Part shown: positions 18,924 to 28,227 of the stretch, one piece after another
Layout of the letters: every line of letters starts with the position of its first letter
Numbering within the stretch: the first letter of the stretch is position 1
Assembly (NCBI GenBank): GCA_017614465.1
Contig: JAGABW010000102.1
Span: 1-43,777, forward strand
Reading direction: 5' to 3'
Origin: Bacteroidaceae bacterium
GTDB taxonomy: Bacteria; Bacteroidota; Bacteroidia; Bacteroidales; Bacteroidaceae
Length of the DNA: 43,777 nucleotides
Program-made: the position numbers and the translations under genes
The notes under the pieces: model-generated
Databases searched by the model: none
What the model was told of the DNA's origin: nothing
The model's input: the letters and a program-made list of their open reading frames with translations, nothing else

Positions 18924-18955
18924 GCAAGTTACGAAAATTATCATAAGTGAACAAA
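18924..18955 (-). promoter_or_regulatory. Candidate promoter of the FAS1/SusCD operon
   Basis: A TTTG (-33 box, 18952-18955) is followed by a 20-bp spacer and TAACTTGC (18924-18931), an imperfect match to the Bacteroidales -7 box TAnnTTTG. It would give a leader of roughly 95 nt before the start at 18822. The match is partial, so this is tentative. Confidence 0.3.
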
Positions 18956-19582
18956 TTTTCACAAACATTTCAAGAATAAAAAATGAAATCATATCATTTT
19001 TAACATAAAAATGAAGAAATACACCTAAGATAAGAGAAAAGATGTAATGAATTAGTTTGTATATTTTAGCTATTTCGACAAAGATTGTGTTGTTTACAAA
19101 ATTAAATATTAACTTTCTTAAAGGGCTTCTAATACGATAATAATCAGTTTTATATAAAGAGTAAAATCAAACAAATTTAATAAATTAAGATACTGGAAAA
19201 TAGGCTGAAATACGATGAATAAAGACAAATATGAGGTTACTTGAATATATGACTGTCCGATAAACATTTATTAGTGCATATTTTTACTCATTTTACTGTT
19301 TGATAAGGCCCCTATGTCGGATTTTTAACGGCTCAATGCTAAAAATCAGTTTCATAGAAAGCTAATATATCACCAGATATAGCCGTAATTGTCTTTCGTG
19401 GCTTTGTTCAGCTTTTTTAGACATCTAAAGTGGCATATCCCCACCTGAAATATCGTCTGGCACGAGAAAATATTTATTTGGAAGTTCTTCCTGATTTTTA
19501 GCAGGTGATAATAACTTGAATTATAAATCAAGGAAGAAAAATTAAGTAGAAATTAGGCAAAATATATCTTACTAAGATATAC

Positions 19583-19617
19583 AAAAAAAGAGGTTATATC
19601 AAATGACATAACCTCTT
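19583..19617 (-). terminator. Terminator of the ribosomal cluster after rplQ
   Basis: On the minus strand a perfect 10-bp stem (AAGAGGTTAT / ATAACCTCTT) with a 10-nt loop runs straight into seven Ts. It lies 28 bp after the rplQ stop and is the only clear intrinsic terminator I found in the ribosomal cluster. Confidence 0.88.
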
Positions 19618-19644
19618 CTATTATTAGAAATAATTATTTTTTAA

Positions 19645-20133
19645 TTATTCAGCAGCTTCTGTTGCTTCAGCTGGTTGAGCTTCAGCAGCTGGTTCAGCAG
19701 CAACTTCAGCCTTAGGAGCTGCAGACTTGCGGCTACGACGTGTACGAGTCTTCTTTTCAGCTTTAGCCATGTTTTCATCGAAGTCTACGAATTCAATGAA
19801 AGCCATATCTGCATCGTCAGAAGCACGTTTACCAAGTTTAATGATACGAGTATATCCACCTGGACGATTAGCAATCTTATTTGCTATTGGACCAAATAAC
19901 TCAGTAATAGCATACTTGTTCTGCAAATAGCTGAATACAACACGACGTGATGCAGTTGTATCGTCCTTTGCCTTTGTTACTAATGGCTCAACATAAACAC
20001 GTAAAGCCTTAGCCTTTTGAAGAGTCGTAGTAATACGCTTGTGCATAATCAATGAAGTTGCCATATTTGACAACATAGCAGCTCTATGAGCAGCCTTACG
20101 ACTCAAATGATTGAATTTTTTATTGTGTCTCAT
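19645..20133 (-). CDS. rplQ: 50S ribosomal protein L17
   Basis: L17 binds 23S rRNA near the peptide exit tunnel. The 162-aa protein begins [20 protein letters not shown], the family signature, and its conserved core ends near residue 125. It is longer than the ~127-aa E. coli protein because of a low-complexity Ala/Glu/Pro tail (residues ~125-162) after a basic RTRRSRK patch. It is the last gene of the alpha segment, 6 bp after rpoA and just ahead of the terminator. Confidence 0.97.
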   Translation of the reverse strand: MRHNKKFNHLSRKAAHRAAMLSNMATSLIMHKRITTTLQKAKALRVYVEPLVTKAKDDTTASRRVVFSYLQNKYAITELFGPIANKIANRPGGYTRIIKLGKRASDDADMAFIEFVDFDENMAKAEKKTRTRRSRKSAAPKAEVAAEPAAEAQPAEATEAAE

Positions 20134-20139
20134 CGTTGA

Positions 20140-21132
20140 TTAATCTTTATCCAATTTATACTTAGAAGTATCGGTTCCAAATTGAAGACCATGCTGTTCA
20201 AGCAAATCATCAAGTTCAGTAAGAGATTTCTTACCGAAGTTACGGAACTTGAGCAAATCATTCTTTTGGTATTTTACCAAATCACCGAGTGTATCTACTT
20301 CTGCTGCTTTCAAACAGTTGAGAGCACGAACAGAAAGATTCATATCAGTGAGTTTAGTCTTAAGCAACTGACGCATACGAAGTACCTCTTCATCGAATTC
20401 TTCAGTACCATCCACATCATTATTGTCGAGAGTAATCTTCTCGTCAGAGAACAACATGAAATGATAAATAAGAATCTTTGCAGCTTCTTTCAATGCCTCC
20501 TTAGGATGAATTGAACCATCTGTAGAGATTTCAAGAATAAGCTTATCATAGTCAGTCTTTTGCTGAACACGATAAGGTTCAACAGAGAACTTCACATTAC
20601 GAATTGGAGTATAGATAGAGTCTATTGCTAATTCATTGATTTCCTTGCAATATTCACGATTTTCATCAGCAGGAACATATCCATGACCTTTGTTGATGCT
20701 AAGTTCTATCTCCAATGTTGCCTTAGGGTCTAAATGACAAATTACCAATTCAGGATTTAACACTCCAAATCCATTAAGATATTTGCTGATATCACCAGCT
20801 TTAAACTCGGTTGAATTCTCGACTGTGATAGAAACCTTTTCAGAGTCTATACCGTCAACTGTCTGCTTGAATCGTACTTGCTTAAGATTCAAGATAATGT
20901 TGGTAACGTCTTCCTTAACTCCTGGAACTGTAGAAAATTCATGTTCTACACCTGCAATACGAACAGTGTTGATCGCATAACCTTCAAGAGAAGAAAGAAG
21001 GATACGTCGGAGGGAATTACCAATAGTAATACCAAATCCAGGCTCCAAAGGACGGAACTCAAAACGTCCGAACTTGTCGTCCGATTCCAACATTATTACT
21101 TTTTCAGGTTTTTGAAATGCTAATACCGCCAT
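20140..21132 (-). CDS. rpoA: RNA polymerase alpha subunit
   Basis: The 330-aa alpha subunit nucleates RNA polymerase assembly through its N-terminal domain (about residues 1-235, with the motif [14 protein letters not shown]) and contacts promoter DNA and regulators through its C-terminal domain (about 255-325, with [20 protein letters not shown] and [11 protein letters not shown]). The length is standard. It lies between rpsD and rplQ, as in most bacteria, with a 16-bp gap to rpsD. Confidence 0.99.
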   Translation of the reverse strand: MAVLAFQKPEKVIMLESDDKFGRFEFRPLEPGFGITIGNSLRRILLSSLEGYAINTVRIAGVEHEFSTVPGVKEDVTNIILNLKQVRFKQTVDGIDSEKVSITVENSTEFKAGDISKYLNGFGVLNPELVICHLDPKATLEIELSINKGHGYVPADENREYCKEINELAIDSIYTPIRNVKFSVEPYRVQQKTDYDKLILEISTDGSIHPKEALKEAAKILIYHFMLFSDEKITLDNNDVDGTEEFDEEVLRMRQLLKTKLTDMNLSVRALNCLKAAEVDTLGDLVKYQKNDLLKFRNFGKKSLTELDDLLEQHGLQFGTDTSKYKLDKD

Positions 21133-21148
21133 TGTTAATTATTATTTA

Positions 21149-21754
21149 TTATTTAGAGTACAACTCGACAATCATTTGCTCTTTAATATTCTCAGGGATA
21201 TCTTCACGTTCAGGCAAGTGAAGTAACTTTCCACCCTTTGCCTCTTCGTTCCATTCTATCCAAGGATATTTGCTGTGGTTGAAACCAGCAAGTGATTCAG
21301 CAATCACTTCGAGAGAACGAGCTTTCTCACGAACTGCAACCAATTGACCTGGTTTAACAGAATAAGATGGGATATTAACAACTTGTCCATCTACTGTGAT
21401 ATGCTTGTGACTAACCATTTGACGAGCTGCTGCACGAGTTGGAGCAATACCAAGACGATAAACAACATTATCAAGACGAGCCTCAAGACTTTGAAGAAGA
21501 ACTTCACCTGTTACACCATCTGTAGAAGCAGCTTTTTCAAACAAATTACGGAACTGACGTTCTAGTACACCATATGTATACTTAGCTTTCTGCTTTTCTG
21601 CAAGCATGAGTCCGTATTCTGAAGACTTCTTACGACGATTATTACCATGCTGACCTGCAGGATAATTTCTTTTTGACAAAACCTTATCTGGTCCAAAAAT
21701 TGCCTCACCAAAACGACGAGAAATTCTTGATTTAGGTCCTATATATCTTGCCAT
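21149..21754 (-). CDS. rpsD: 30S ribosomal protein S4
   Basis: S4 starts 30S assembly by binding the 16S 5' domain. The 201-aa protein has the N-terminal region [17 protein letters not shown] without the cysteines of zinc-binding S4, so it is the Cys-minus form. The S4 RNA-binding domain follows ([23 protein letters not shown], about residues 90-115). A 175-nt untranslated gap precedes it, the longest within the cluster, which may be a regulatory leader. Confidence 0.98.
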   Translation of the reverse strand: MARYIGPKSRISRRFGEAIFGPDKVLSKRNYPAGQHGNNRRKKSSEYGLMLAEKQKAKYTYGVLERQFRNLFEKAASTDGVTGEVLLQSLEARLDNVVYRLGIAPTRAAARQMVSHKHITVDGQVVNIPSYSVKPGQLVAVREKARSLEVIAESLAGFNHSKYPWIEWNEEAKGGKLLHLPEREDIPENIKEQMIVELYSK

Positions 21755-21929
21755 ATTTTTTTACTTTTGAATATTATATATTCTGATTATTGTTTTAGTC
21801 AATCATTTAAATATCTCATGAATGTATTGCAGCCGCATCGACAGAAAGGAAAAGATGTCGACAATTTTGATAATACTCTTTCACAAAAATATTCAAACGA
21901 AAACGACTATAATTACTTATCTCAAGGAG
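21755..21929 (-). promoter_or_regulatory. Possible structured leader of rpsD
   Basis: This 175-nt gap in an otherwise tight cluster holds two inverted repeats in the sense orientation: TGTCGA/TCGACA (21856-21861 with 21838-21843) and GAATAT/ATATTC (21769-21783) close to the rpsD start. S4 is an autoregulator in other phyla, so a leader that S4 binds is plausible. I see no -7 promoter box matching TAnnTTTG. Confidence 0.35.
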
Positions 21930-22319
21930 TTATACTCTTCTACGTTTTGGAGGACGACATCCGTTGTGTGGAAGTGGAGTAACGTCGATAATTTCAGTTA
22001 CTTCGATTCCAGCTCCGTAACAGCCACGAATAGCTGATTCACGTCCATTACCTGGACCCTTAACGTATGCCACAACCTTTCTCAAACCAAGATCGTATGC
22101 AACTTTTGCACAATCTTGAGCTGCCATCTGAGCTGCATATGGAGTATTCTTCTTAGAACCTCTGAATCCCATCTTACCAGCTGATGACCAAGAGATAACT
22201 TGACCCTCACTGTTTGCCAATGTTACAATGATATTGTTGAAAGATGAGTGTACATGAAGCTGACCTTGAGCAGTTACTTTTACATTTCTCTTCTTTGCAG
22301 AAGTTGATTTCTTTGCCAT
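21930..22319 (-). CDS. rpsK: 30S ribosomal protein S11
   Basis: S11 sits on the 30S platform near the mRNA exit. The 129-aa protein is of standard length and shows the conserved core ([28 protein letters not shown]) and the C-terminal [18 protein letters not shown]. It lies between rpsM (28 bp upstream) and rpsD. Confidence 0.98.
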   Translation of the reverse strand: MAKKSTSAKKRNVKVTAQGQLHVHSSFNNIIVTLANSEGQVISWSSAGKMGFRGSKKNTPYAAQMAAQDCAKVAYDLGLRKVVAYVKGPGNGRESAIRGCYGAGIEVTEIIDVTPLPHNGCRPPKRRRV

Positions 22320-22347
22320 AATTAAATTTCAAATTAAATCTTTAAAC

Positions 22348-22728
22348 TTACTTGGTTGCTTTCTTCTTATTTGCAACAGTCTTCTTCTTACCTTTACGAG
22401 TACGAGCATTGTTTTTTGTACTCTGACCACGTACAGGAAGTCCAATACGGTGACGGATACCACGATAGCATCCAATATCCATCAAACGCTTGATATTAAG
22501 TTGAATTTCAGAACGAAGATCACCTTCAACTTTATACTCAGCACCAATGATTTCGCGAATCTTTGATGCCTGATCATCTGTCCAATCTTTTACTTTTAAA
22601 TCTTTGTCTACTCCAGCCTTTTCTAAAATCTTAGCTGAGCTACTGCGTCCGATACCGAAAATGTATGTTAACGCAATTTCACCTCTCTTATTCTGTGGGA
22701 GGTCTACACCAACAATTCTTATTGCCAT
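22348..22728 (-). CDS. rpsM: 30S ribosomal protein S13
   Basis: S13 forms intersubunit bridges in the head of the 30S subunit and contacts P-site tRNA. The 126-aa protein starts [20 protein letters not shown] and carries [20 protein letters not shown] near residues 93-112, followed by a Lys-rich tail. The length is normal. It follows rpmJ in the alpha segment. Confidence 0.98.
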   Translation of the reverse strand: MAIRIVGVDLPQNKRGEIALTYIFGIGRSSSAKILEKAGVDKDLKVKDWTDDQASKIREIIGAEYKVEGDLRSEIQLNIKRLMDIGCYRGIRHRIGLPVRGQSTKNNARTRKGKKKTVANKKKATK

Positions 22729-22763
22729 ATCTTAAATTTATTTATTATCTACTTGGCTTGAAT

Positions 22764-22880
22764 TTATCCCTGACGCATCTTATACTTAGGGTTCTTCTTG
22801 TTAATAACAAACAGACGACCCTTACGTCTAACAATTACGCAATCAGGAGTACGCTTCTTTAAAGATGCTTTTGTTTTCAT
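22764..22880 (-). CDS. rpmJ: 50S ribosomal protein L36, zinc-free form
   Basis: This is a 38-aa gene found by translating the gap between infA and rpsM. It begins [14 protein letters not shown] and ends [10 protein letters not shown], the L36 signature. Only one cysteine (Cys14) remains of the usual zinc-binding Cys/His set, so it is the Cys-minus type, as expected for Bacteroidota. L36 binds 23S rRNA near the peptidyl transferase region and stabilises the large subunit. Confidence 0.95.
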   Translation of the reverse strand: MKTKASLKKRTPDCVIVRRKGRLFVINKKNPKYKMRQG

Positions 22881-22929
22881 TGTTTTTAAGCTTTAGTGGT
22901 CAAGTGGTCAAATATTTCGACCGACTATC

Positions 22930-23148
22930 TTATTTATATCTGAATACTATTCTTCCTTTTGATAAGTCATATGGAGACATTTCTACTTTAATTTTATCTC
23001 CTGGTAATATCTTTATATAATGCATACGCATCTTACCGGAAATATGAGCAATTATCTCATGACCATTCTCAAGTTCTACACGAAACATTGCATTTGACAA
23101 TGCTTCAACTATTGTTCCATCTTGTTCTATAGCAGACTGTTTAGCCAT
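22930..23148 (-). CDS. infA: Translation initiation factor IF-1
   Basis: The 72-aa protein is a single OB-fold (S1-like) domain that occupies the 30S A site during initiation. Typical motifs are [20 protein letters not shown] and [19 protein letters not shown]. The length is exactly that of the family. It lies 19 bp after map and before rpmJ, a very common order. Confidence 0.98.
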   Translation of the reverse strand: MAKQSAIEQDGTIVEALSNAMFRVELENGHEIIAHISGKMRMHYIKILPGDKIKVEMSPYDLSKGRIVFRYK

Positions 23149-23167
23149 ATTATCTATTTAAAATGAT

Positions 23168-23956
23168 TTACTTTTGAATATTTTTTTCAATTTCATCGAA
23201 AGATGATAAAATGTCAGCTTGACCTTTGCGAACACATATTGTATGTTCAAAATGTGCTGCAAGACTTCTGTCGCGAGTGATTATACCCCATTTGTCGGGT
23301 AACATATAAATTTCCTTAGCACCCATGGTTATCATTGGTTCGATAGCAATACAAAGTCCGTTTTTCAACATAACTCCGTTACCACGTCGACCATAATTTG
23401 GCACTTGAGGATCTTCATGCATCTCATGACCTACGCCATGTCCTACAAATTCTCGGACAACACCATATCCATGTGACTCACAATGATTCTGAACCGCATA
23501 TGATATGTCACCGATTCTTTTTCCGACAACAGCTTGTTCAATACCTTTATAAAGAGCTTCTTTTGTTACTCTTAACAAATTTTGAGCTTCTTCAGAAATT
23601 TCGCCGACTGCAAATGTATAACATGAATCTCCACAGAATCCGTTCAATTTTGTACCACAGTCAATTGAAACTATATCTCCATCTTTTAAAGGAATATCAT
23701 TTGGTATTCCATGGACAACTTGTTCATTAACCGATGTACATATACTGGCAGGAAATGGTTCACCATATGGATTTGGGAATCCTTTGAATGTTGGTTCTGC
23801 ACCATTATCTCTGATGAAAGTCTCAGCTAAGACATCTAGTTGGCGAGTCGTAACACCTGGCTTTATTATTTTAGCAAGTTCTGCGAGAGTCTTTCCTACT
23901 AAGAGGTTTGCCTCTCGCAGAAGTTCTATTTCATCATCTGTTTTAAGATAAATCAT
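23168..23956 (-). CDS. map: Type I methionine aminopeptidase
   Basis: This enzyme removes the N-terminal methionine from nascent proteins. The 262-aa sequence shows the five metal ligands of the pita-bread fold: Asp in SIDCGTKLNGF, Asp in CGDSCYTF, His in GHGVGHEMHEDP, Glu in AIEPMI and Glu in HFEHTICV. The length fits the simple type I form without a zinc-finger extension. It lies 9 bp after secY, a frequent arrangement in the spc segment. Confidence 0.98.
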   Translation of the reverse strand: MIYLKTDDEIELLREANLLVGKTLAELAKIIKPGVTTRQLDVLAETFIRDNGAEPTFKGFPNPYGEPFPASICTSVNEQVVHGIPNDIPLKDGDIVSIDCGTKLNGFCGDSCYTFAVGEISEEAQNLLRVTKEALYKGIEQAVVGKRIGDISYAVQNHCESHGYGVVREFVGHGVGHEMHEDPQVPNYGRRGNGVMLKNGLCIAIEPMITMGAKEIYMLPDKWGIITRDRSLAAHFEHTICVRKGQADILSSFDEIEKNIQK

Positions 23957-23965
23957 CTTAATCGA

Positions 23966-25339
23966 TTAATATGTACCACCTATACCTGGATGAGCACCAC
24001 GGACTCTACCAGAATCAAGTAATCCATCATAGTGACGCATGAGCAAGTGACTTTCGATATGTTGTAGTGTATCGAGAATAACACCTACCATAATCAATAA
24101 TGATGTTCCACCGAAGAACTGGGCAAATTCTTGCTTAACTCCAAAAATGCTTGCGAATGCAGGAAGAATTGCAATTAGAACAAGAAGTAAGGAACCAGGT
24201 AATGTGATTCGGTCCATAATCCTATCAATATAATCAGCAGTACTCTTTCCTGGTTTGATACCTGGAATGAAACCGTTATTACGTTTAATGTCTTCAGCCA
24301 TTTGAGTTGGATTAATTGTAATTGCTGTATAAAGATAAGTAAATACTATTATCAATATTCCAAAAATTAAATTATATAACCAACTTGTATTGTCTGTAAG
24401 AAGAGCAATCACTGGATTTACTGAATTACTTCCAGTAAAACTATATGCAGTAATTGGTATAAACATAATAGCCTGAGCAAAAATGATAGGCATAACATTT
24501 GCAGCGTATGGCTTCAAAGGAATATACTGACGTGCACCACCAACTTGAATACTTGTACCTACACGTTTAGCATATTGTACTGGAACTCTACGAACACCCT
24601 GTACTAAAAGTATAGCCAATGCCATTACAGCAAGTAAAGCTACAATTTCTACAAGGAACACGAAAAGTCCACCATTTCCTGGAGCAATACGTGAACCCCA
24701 TTCCTGTGCAATAGCCTGAGGGAAACGAGCGATGATACCCACCATAATAATTAATGAAACACCTTGTCCGATACCTTTGTCAGTGATTCTTTCACCTAAC
24801 CACAAGATAAACATACTACCTGCTGCCATTATTATTGTAGAGGTAATCACAAACAAGGTCCAATCTAATGACTGGAATACAGCTACTCCGTTAGTAGTTC
24901 TGTTGAGATTCAATAAATATGATGGAGCCTGGAAAAGAAGAATTAATACTGTCAAATAACGAGTATATTGATTCATCTTGCGACGGCCGCTCTCACCCTC
25001 GCGTTGCATTTTTTGGAAATAAGGGACAGCAATACCTAGCAGCTGCATTACGATAGAAGCTGAGATGTATGGCATAATTCCAAGTGCAAAAATAGAAGCC
25101 TTAGAAAATGCACCACCCGAGAACATATCAAGCAGCGACATCAAGCCTTCACTAGTCTGATTCTTCAAATTTTGAAGTGCAGCTGTGTCAACGCCTGGCA
25201 AGGCGATGTAAGAGCCAAAACGATATACTGCTAATAAAGCAAGAGTAATCAAGATACGAGTACGAAGGTCCTCGATCTTCCAAATGTTTGTTAAGGTCTT
25301 AACAAACTTGATATCTGTTAGTTTATTTGCCTTTCCCAT
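23966..25339 (-). CDS. secY: Preprotein translocase subunit SecY
   Basis: SecY is the channel of the Sec translocon in the inner membrane. The 457-aa protein shows about ten hydrophobic spans and hallmark sequences: FGSYIALPGVD in the first periplasmic region, GIMPYISASI in the second helix, the cytoplasmic loop RRVPVQYAKR and ADYIDRIMDRITLPGS. It is 4 bp after rplO, so it is probably coupled. It exports proteins in general, including precursors like the lipoproteins and SusC proteins of this window. Confidence 0.99.
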   Translation of the reverse strand: MGKANKLTDIKFVKTLTNIWKIEDLRTRILITLALLAVYRFGSYIALPGVDTAALQNLKNQTSEGLMSLLDMFSGGAFSKASIFALGIMPYISASIVMQLLGIAVPYFQKMQREGESGRRKMNQYTRYLTVLILLFQAPSYLLNLNRTTNGVAVFQSLDWTLFVITSTIIMAAGSMFILWLGERITDKGIGQGVSLIIMVGIIARFPQAIAQEWGSRIAPGNGGLFVFLVEIVALLAVMALAILLVQGVRRVPVQYAKRVGTSIQVGGARQYIPLKPYAANVMPIIFAQAIMFIPITAYSFTGSNSVNPVIALLTDNTSWLYNLIFGILIIVFTYLYTAITINPTQMAEDIKRNNGFIPGIKPGKSTADYIDRIMDRITLPGSLLLVLIAILPAFASIFGVKQEFAQFFGGTSLLIMVGVILDTLQHIESHLLMRHYDGLLDSGRVRGAHPGIGGTY

Positions 25340-25343
25340 TATA

Positions 25344-25790
25344 TTAAAGTTTTACAGCGTTGCCACCCTTTTCTGCGATCTTAGCAATTGCTGATTCTGA
25401 GAATGCATGAGCCTCAACATCAACTTTTGATGTAAGTTCACCATTTGCAAGAATCTTAACCAATTGCTTTGAATTTACGAAACCAGCTTCGATAAGTTCA
25501 GCTATACCAACTTTCTCGAGTTTCTTGTCATCAACCAACTTCTGAATAGTTGCAAGATTAATTGCTTTGTATTCAACGCGGTTAATGTTCTTGAAACCGA
25601 ACTTAGGTACACGACGCTGGAGAGGCATCTGACCTCCTTCGAAACCAATCTTCTTCTTATAGCCAGAACGAGCCTTAGCTCCTTTATGACCACGAGTTGC
25701 AGTACGACCCTTACCAGAACCGTATCCACGACCGATACGTTTGCTATTGTGTGTTGAGCCTTCTGCTGGTTTTAAATTATATAATTCCAT
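25344..25790 (-). CDS. rplO: 50S ribosomal protein L15
   Basis: L15 helps late assembly of the large subunit. The 148-aa protein has the typical N-terminus MELYNLKPAEGS, then the Gly/Arg-rich rRNA-binding extension (KRIGRGYGSGKGRTATRGHKG) and the EGGQMPLQRRVPKFGF motif. It follows rpmD by 20 bp and is directly followed by secY. Confidence 0.98.
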   Translation of the reverse strand: MELYNLKPAEGSTHNSKRIGRGYGSGKGRTATRGHKGAKARSGYKKKIGFEGGQMPLQRRVPKFGFKNINRVEYKAINLATIQKLVDDKKLEKVGIAELIEAGFVNSKQLVKILANGELTSKVDVEAHAFSESAIAKIAEKGGNAVKL

Positions 25791-25810
25791 TGTGTCGATA
25801 TTTTTAGTTG

Positions 25811-25987
25811 TTAGTCAATAACTTGAACAAGGTGACTTACCTTGTTTATCATACCACGTACTGAAGGAGTATCTTCATGTTCAACTACTCTACCAAGCTT
25901 TGTCAAGCCAAGTGAGTCAAGTGTACGCTTTTGATCATTTGGTCGATTTGCACGACTTTTAATCTGCTTAATCTTTATTGTTGCCAT
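25811..25987 (-). CDS. rpmD: 50S ribosomal protein L30
   Basis: This is a 58-aa gene found by translating the gap between rpsE and rplO. It starts MATIKIKQIKSRANRPNDQK, continues TLDSLGLTKLGRVVEHEDTP and ends VSHLVQVID, all typical of L30. It has a strong ribosome-binding site, GGAGGATATAAC before the ATG. L30 contacts 23S rRNA in the large subunit. Confidence 0.96.
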   Translation of the reverse strand: MATIKIKQIKSRANRPNDQKRTLDSLGLTKLGRVVEHEDTPSVRGMINKVSHLVQVID

Positions 25988-25999
25988 GTTATATCCTCC

Positions 26000-26509
26000 T
26001 TATCCTCTAAATACTTTAGTCAAACTAACACCGCGGTTCTGAGCAACAGTTTTAGGGTCGCGCATACTTGAAAGAGCCTGAATTGTAGCCTTTACAAGAT
26101 TATGAGGATTTGAACTTCCCTTAGACTTTGCAAGAACGTCAGTGATACCAACACTTTCAAGAACAGAACGCATCGCACCACCTGCTACCACTCCAGTACC
26201 TTCTGAAGCTGGCATGATGAGAACACGTGCTCCACCAAACTTAGCATATGCCTCGTGAGGAACTGTTCCATTAAGAACAGGAATTCTTACGAGATTTTTC
26301 TTAGCAGCCTCTACACCTTTAGCGATTGCAGCTGTAACTTCACCTGCCTTACCAAGACCGCATCCAATTACACCATTCTCGTTACCAACAACAACGATAG
26401 CAGCAAAAGTAAATGTGCGACCACCTTTAGTTACTTTGGTAACACGATTAATAGCAACCAATCGATCCTTAAGTTCGACGTCGTTTCCTAATTTTACTCT
26501 ATTAACCAT
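26000..26509 (-). CDS. rpsE: 30S ribosomal protein S5
   Basis: S5 contributes to decoding accuracy and mRNA entry. The 169-aa protein has the double-stranded RNA-binding-like N-terminal domain ([21 protein letters not shown], about residues 17-37) and the conserved C-terminal domain ([21 protein letters not shown]). The length is standard. It lies 8 bp after rplR. Confidence 0.98.
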   Translation of the reverse strand: MVNRVKLGNDVELKDRLVAINRVTKVTKGGRTFTFAAIVVVGNENGVIGCGLGKAGEVTAAIAKGVEAAKKNLVRIPVLNGTVPHEAYAKFGGARVLIMPASEGTGVVAGGAMRSVLESVGITDVLAKSKGSSNPHNLVKATIQALSSMRDPKTVAQNRGVSLTKVFRG

Positions 26510-26517
26510 AATTCTAA

Positions 26518-26859
26518 TTAAAATTTAAGTCCTGCGTTACGAGCAGCATCAGCCACTGCCTTAATTCTACCATGATACAAATAACCATTACGGTCAAAAA
26601 CTACATTCTCAATACCAGCAGAGATTGCTTTCTGAGCGATAAGTTCTCCAACCTTGGTTGCTTGTTCAATCTTATTACATTTCTCAAGTCCAAGTGATGA
26701 TGCAGAAACAAGAGTCTTTGATTCTTCATCATTGATTACTTGAACGTAAATCTGCTTATTACTTCTGAATACAGACAAACGTGGACGTGCAGCAGTACCA
26801 GAAACTTTATTGCGTACTCTATATTTAATTTTGATACGTCTTTCTATCTTTGTTATCAT
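26518..26859 (-). CDS. rplR: 50S ribosomal protein L18
   Basis: L18 binds 5S rRNA and docks it on the large subunit. I chose the ATG at 26859 ([18 protein letters not shown]), giving 113 aa, because this matches the usual N-terminus. An in-frame TTG four codons upstream is less likely. Conserved motifs are [16 protein letters not shown] and [16 protein letters not shown]. It lies between rplF and rpsE. Confidence 0.97.
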   Translation of the reverse strand: MITKIERRIKIKYRVRNKVSGTAARPRLSVFRSNKQIYVQVINDEESKTLVSASSLGLEKCNKIEQATKVGELIAQKAISAGIENVVFDRNGYLYHGRIKAVADAARNAGLKF

Positions 26860-26878
26860 ATTTTCGTACAATTAAAAA

Positions 26879-27448
26879 TTATTTAGCACTTGCTGACTTT
26901 CCTGACTTTCTTCTGATTACTTCGCCTTCGAAACGAATACCCTTACCCTTATATGGTTCAGGCTTACGTAAAGAACGAATCTTTGCACATACTTGACCTA
27001 ACAATTGCTTGTCGCAACATTCAAGCATGATAAGAGGATCCTGGTTACGCTCTGATTTTGTCTCAACCTTTATTTCTTTTGGAAGAGAGAAAAGAATTGC
27101 GTGTGAGTAACCGAGAGCGAACTCGAGTACATTACCAGTATTTGATACACGATAACCAACACCTACGAGTTGGAGTGTTTTCTTATAACCTTGAGAAACA
27201 CCAACAACCATATTGTTGAGAAGTGAACGATACAGACCGTGGAAAGCGTGACGCTGCTTTGTATTATCAGTCATCAACTCAGTGTTTTCTTCCAAAGTGA
27301 TTTGACCATCTTCAATATTTACTTTGATTGAAGGATCAACAAACTGTGTGAGTTCTCCCTTTGGACCTTTAACTGTTACAATGTCATCCTTATGAGTGAC
27401 TGTCACTCCTGCAGGAATACTAATAGGTAACTTACCAATTCTAGACAT
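26879..27448 (-). CDS. rplF: 50S ribosomal protein L6
   Basis: L6 lies near the sarcin-ricin loop and the factor-binding site. The start at 27448 (MSRIGKLPISIPAGV, 189 aa) is chosen over a longer in-frame reading that would overlap rpsH. It has the family N-terminus and a GGAGG ribosome-binding site 7 nt ahead. Two L6 domains are visible, the second with KPEPYKGKGIRFEGE at the C-terminal end. Confidence 0.98.
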   Translation of the reverse strand: MSRIGKLPISIPAGVTVTHKDDIVTVKGPKGELTQFVDPSIKVNIEDGQITLEENTELMTDNTKQRHAFHGLYRSLLNNMVVGVSQGYKKTLQLVGVGYRVSNTGNVLEFALGYSHAILFSLPKEIKVETKSERNQDPLIMLECCDKQLLGQVCAKIRSLRKPEPYKGKGIRFEGEVIRRKSGKSASAK

Positions 27449-27465
27449 TATATATCCTCCTATTT

Positions 27466-27861
27466 TTAATATACGTAACAAAGCACTTCACCACCGATTT
27501 TCAGTTCTGAAGCTTCCTTGTCTGTCATTACACCTTTGGATGTAGATATGATTGCAATACCTAATCCATTAATTACACTTGGCATGTCTTTGTATCCAGT
27601 ATACTTACGAAGACCTGGACGTGACACGCGCTTCAAGCTTTGAATAGCGCTTGTTTTTGTTGCTGCATCGTACTTAAGTGCAATCTTGATAGTTCCTTGA
27701 GGACCATCTTCTACAAACTTGTAGTTAAGTACATAGCCTTTGTCGAAAAGAATCTTTGTGATTTCTTTCTTCAAGTTAGAGGCTGGAATTTCTACAATCT
27801 TATGCTTAGCAGTGATTGCATTTCTCAGTCTCGTTAGATAATCTGCTATTGGATCTGTCAT
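27466..27861 (-). CDS. rpsH: 30S ribosomal protein S8
   Basis: S8 binds the central domain of 16S rRNA and, in E. coli, represses the spc operon. The 131-aa protein starts MTDPIADYLTRLRNAITAKH and has the C-terminal signature GLGIAIISTSKGVMTDKEA. A small GC-rich hairpin lies 15 bp upstream of its start, in the gap after rpsN. Confidence 0.98.
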   Translation of the reverse strand: MTDPIADYLTRLRNAITAKHKIVEIPASNLKKEITKILFDKGYVLNYKFVEDGPQGTIKIALKYDAATKTSAIQSLKRVSRPGLRKYTGYKDMPSVINGLGIAIISTSKGVMTDKEASELKIGGEVLCYVY

Positions 27862-27875
27862 AAAACTTAAATTAA

Positions 27876-27889
27876 TCGGGACATCCCGA
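27876..27889 (-). other. Small GC hairpin between rpsN and rpsH
   Basis: TCGGGATGTCCCGA is nearly a perfect inverted repeat, standing out in an AT-rich 61-bp gap. It ends 15 nt before the rpsH start codon. There is no T-tract, so it is not a terminator. It might bind a protein or shape translation of rpsH. Confidence 0.4.
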
Positions 27890-27922
27890 CAATATTTAAA
27901 AATTAATAATAAATGTCTTGTT

Positions 27923-28222
27923 TTACCAGCTTGCTTTCTTTACGCCTGGGATAAGACCAGCTGATGCCATTTCACGGAATTGAATACGTGAAATACCGAA
28001 CTGTCTGATATAACCTCTTGGGCGACCTGTAATCTTGCAACGGTTGTGAAGACGGATTGGATTTGCATTTGCAGGGATATCCTGAAGTTTACGAGCAGCC
28101 TCGTATGCTTCCATTGGTTCGCCTGTAGCAACAATCTTCTTCAGAGCAGCGCGTTTAGCAGCATACTTAGCAACAAGCTTTGCACGTTTAACTTCACGTG
28201 CCTTCATTGATTCTTTAGCCAT
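27923..28222 (-). CDS. rpsN: 30S ribosomal protein S14, long Cys-minus form
   Basis: S14 is a late-assembling head protein of the small subunit. At 99 aa it is the long form without the zinc-binding CxxC pairs; only one cysteine remains ([18 protein letters not shown]). The C-terminus [11 protein letters not shown] is diagnostic. It follows rplE by 5 bp. Confidence 0.97.
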   Translation of the reverse strand: MAKESMKAREVKRAKLVAKYAAKRAALKKIVATGEPMEAYEAARKLQDIPANANPIRLHNRCKITGRPRGYIRQFGISRIQFREMASAGLIPGVKKASW

Positions 28223-28227
28223 ATCAA

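Larger units (their letters stand above)
18823..19644. other. Gene-free 822-bp spacer between the FAS1/SusCD operon and rplQ
   Basis: No coding region is visible on either strand. It contains a candidate operon promoter at 18924-18955 and the rplQ terminator at 19583-19617, next to an 8-bp hairpin at 19563-19581. A stretch at about 19240-19500 is less AT-rich and reads like degraded coding or mobile-element sequence. The rest is very AT-rich with no structure I can name. Confidence 0.7.

Noticed and set aside
18823-19644. tRNA, CRISPR array or small protein gene in the spacer
   Set aside because: No cloverleaf, no regularly spaced repeats and no credible open frame were seen on either strand.
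26860-26871. Extended rplR start using TTG
   Set aside because: The ATG at 26859 gives the standard L18 N-terminus; the extra four residues are not seen in the family as I know it.
27449-27481. Longer rplF start overlapping rpsH
   Set aside because: The ATG at 27448 has a GGAGG site at good spacing and begins with the conserved MSRIGKLP.
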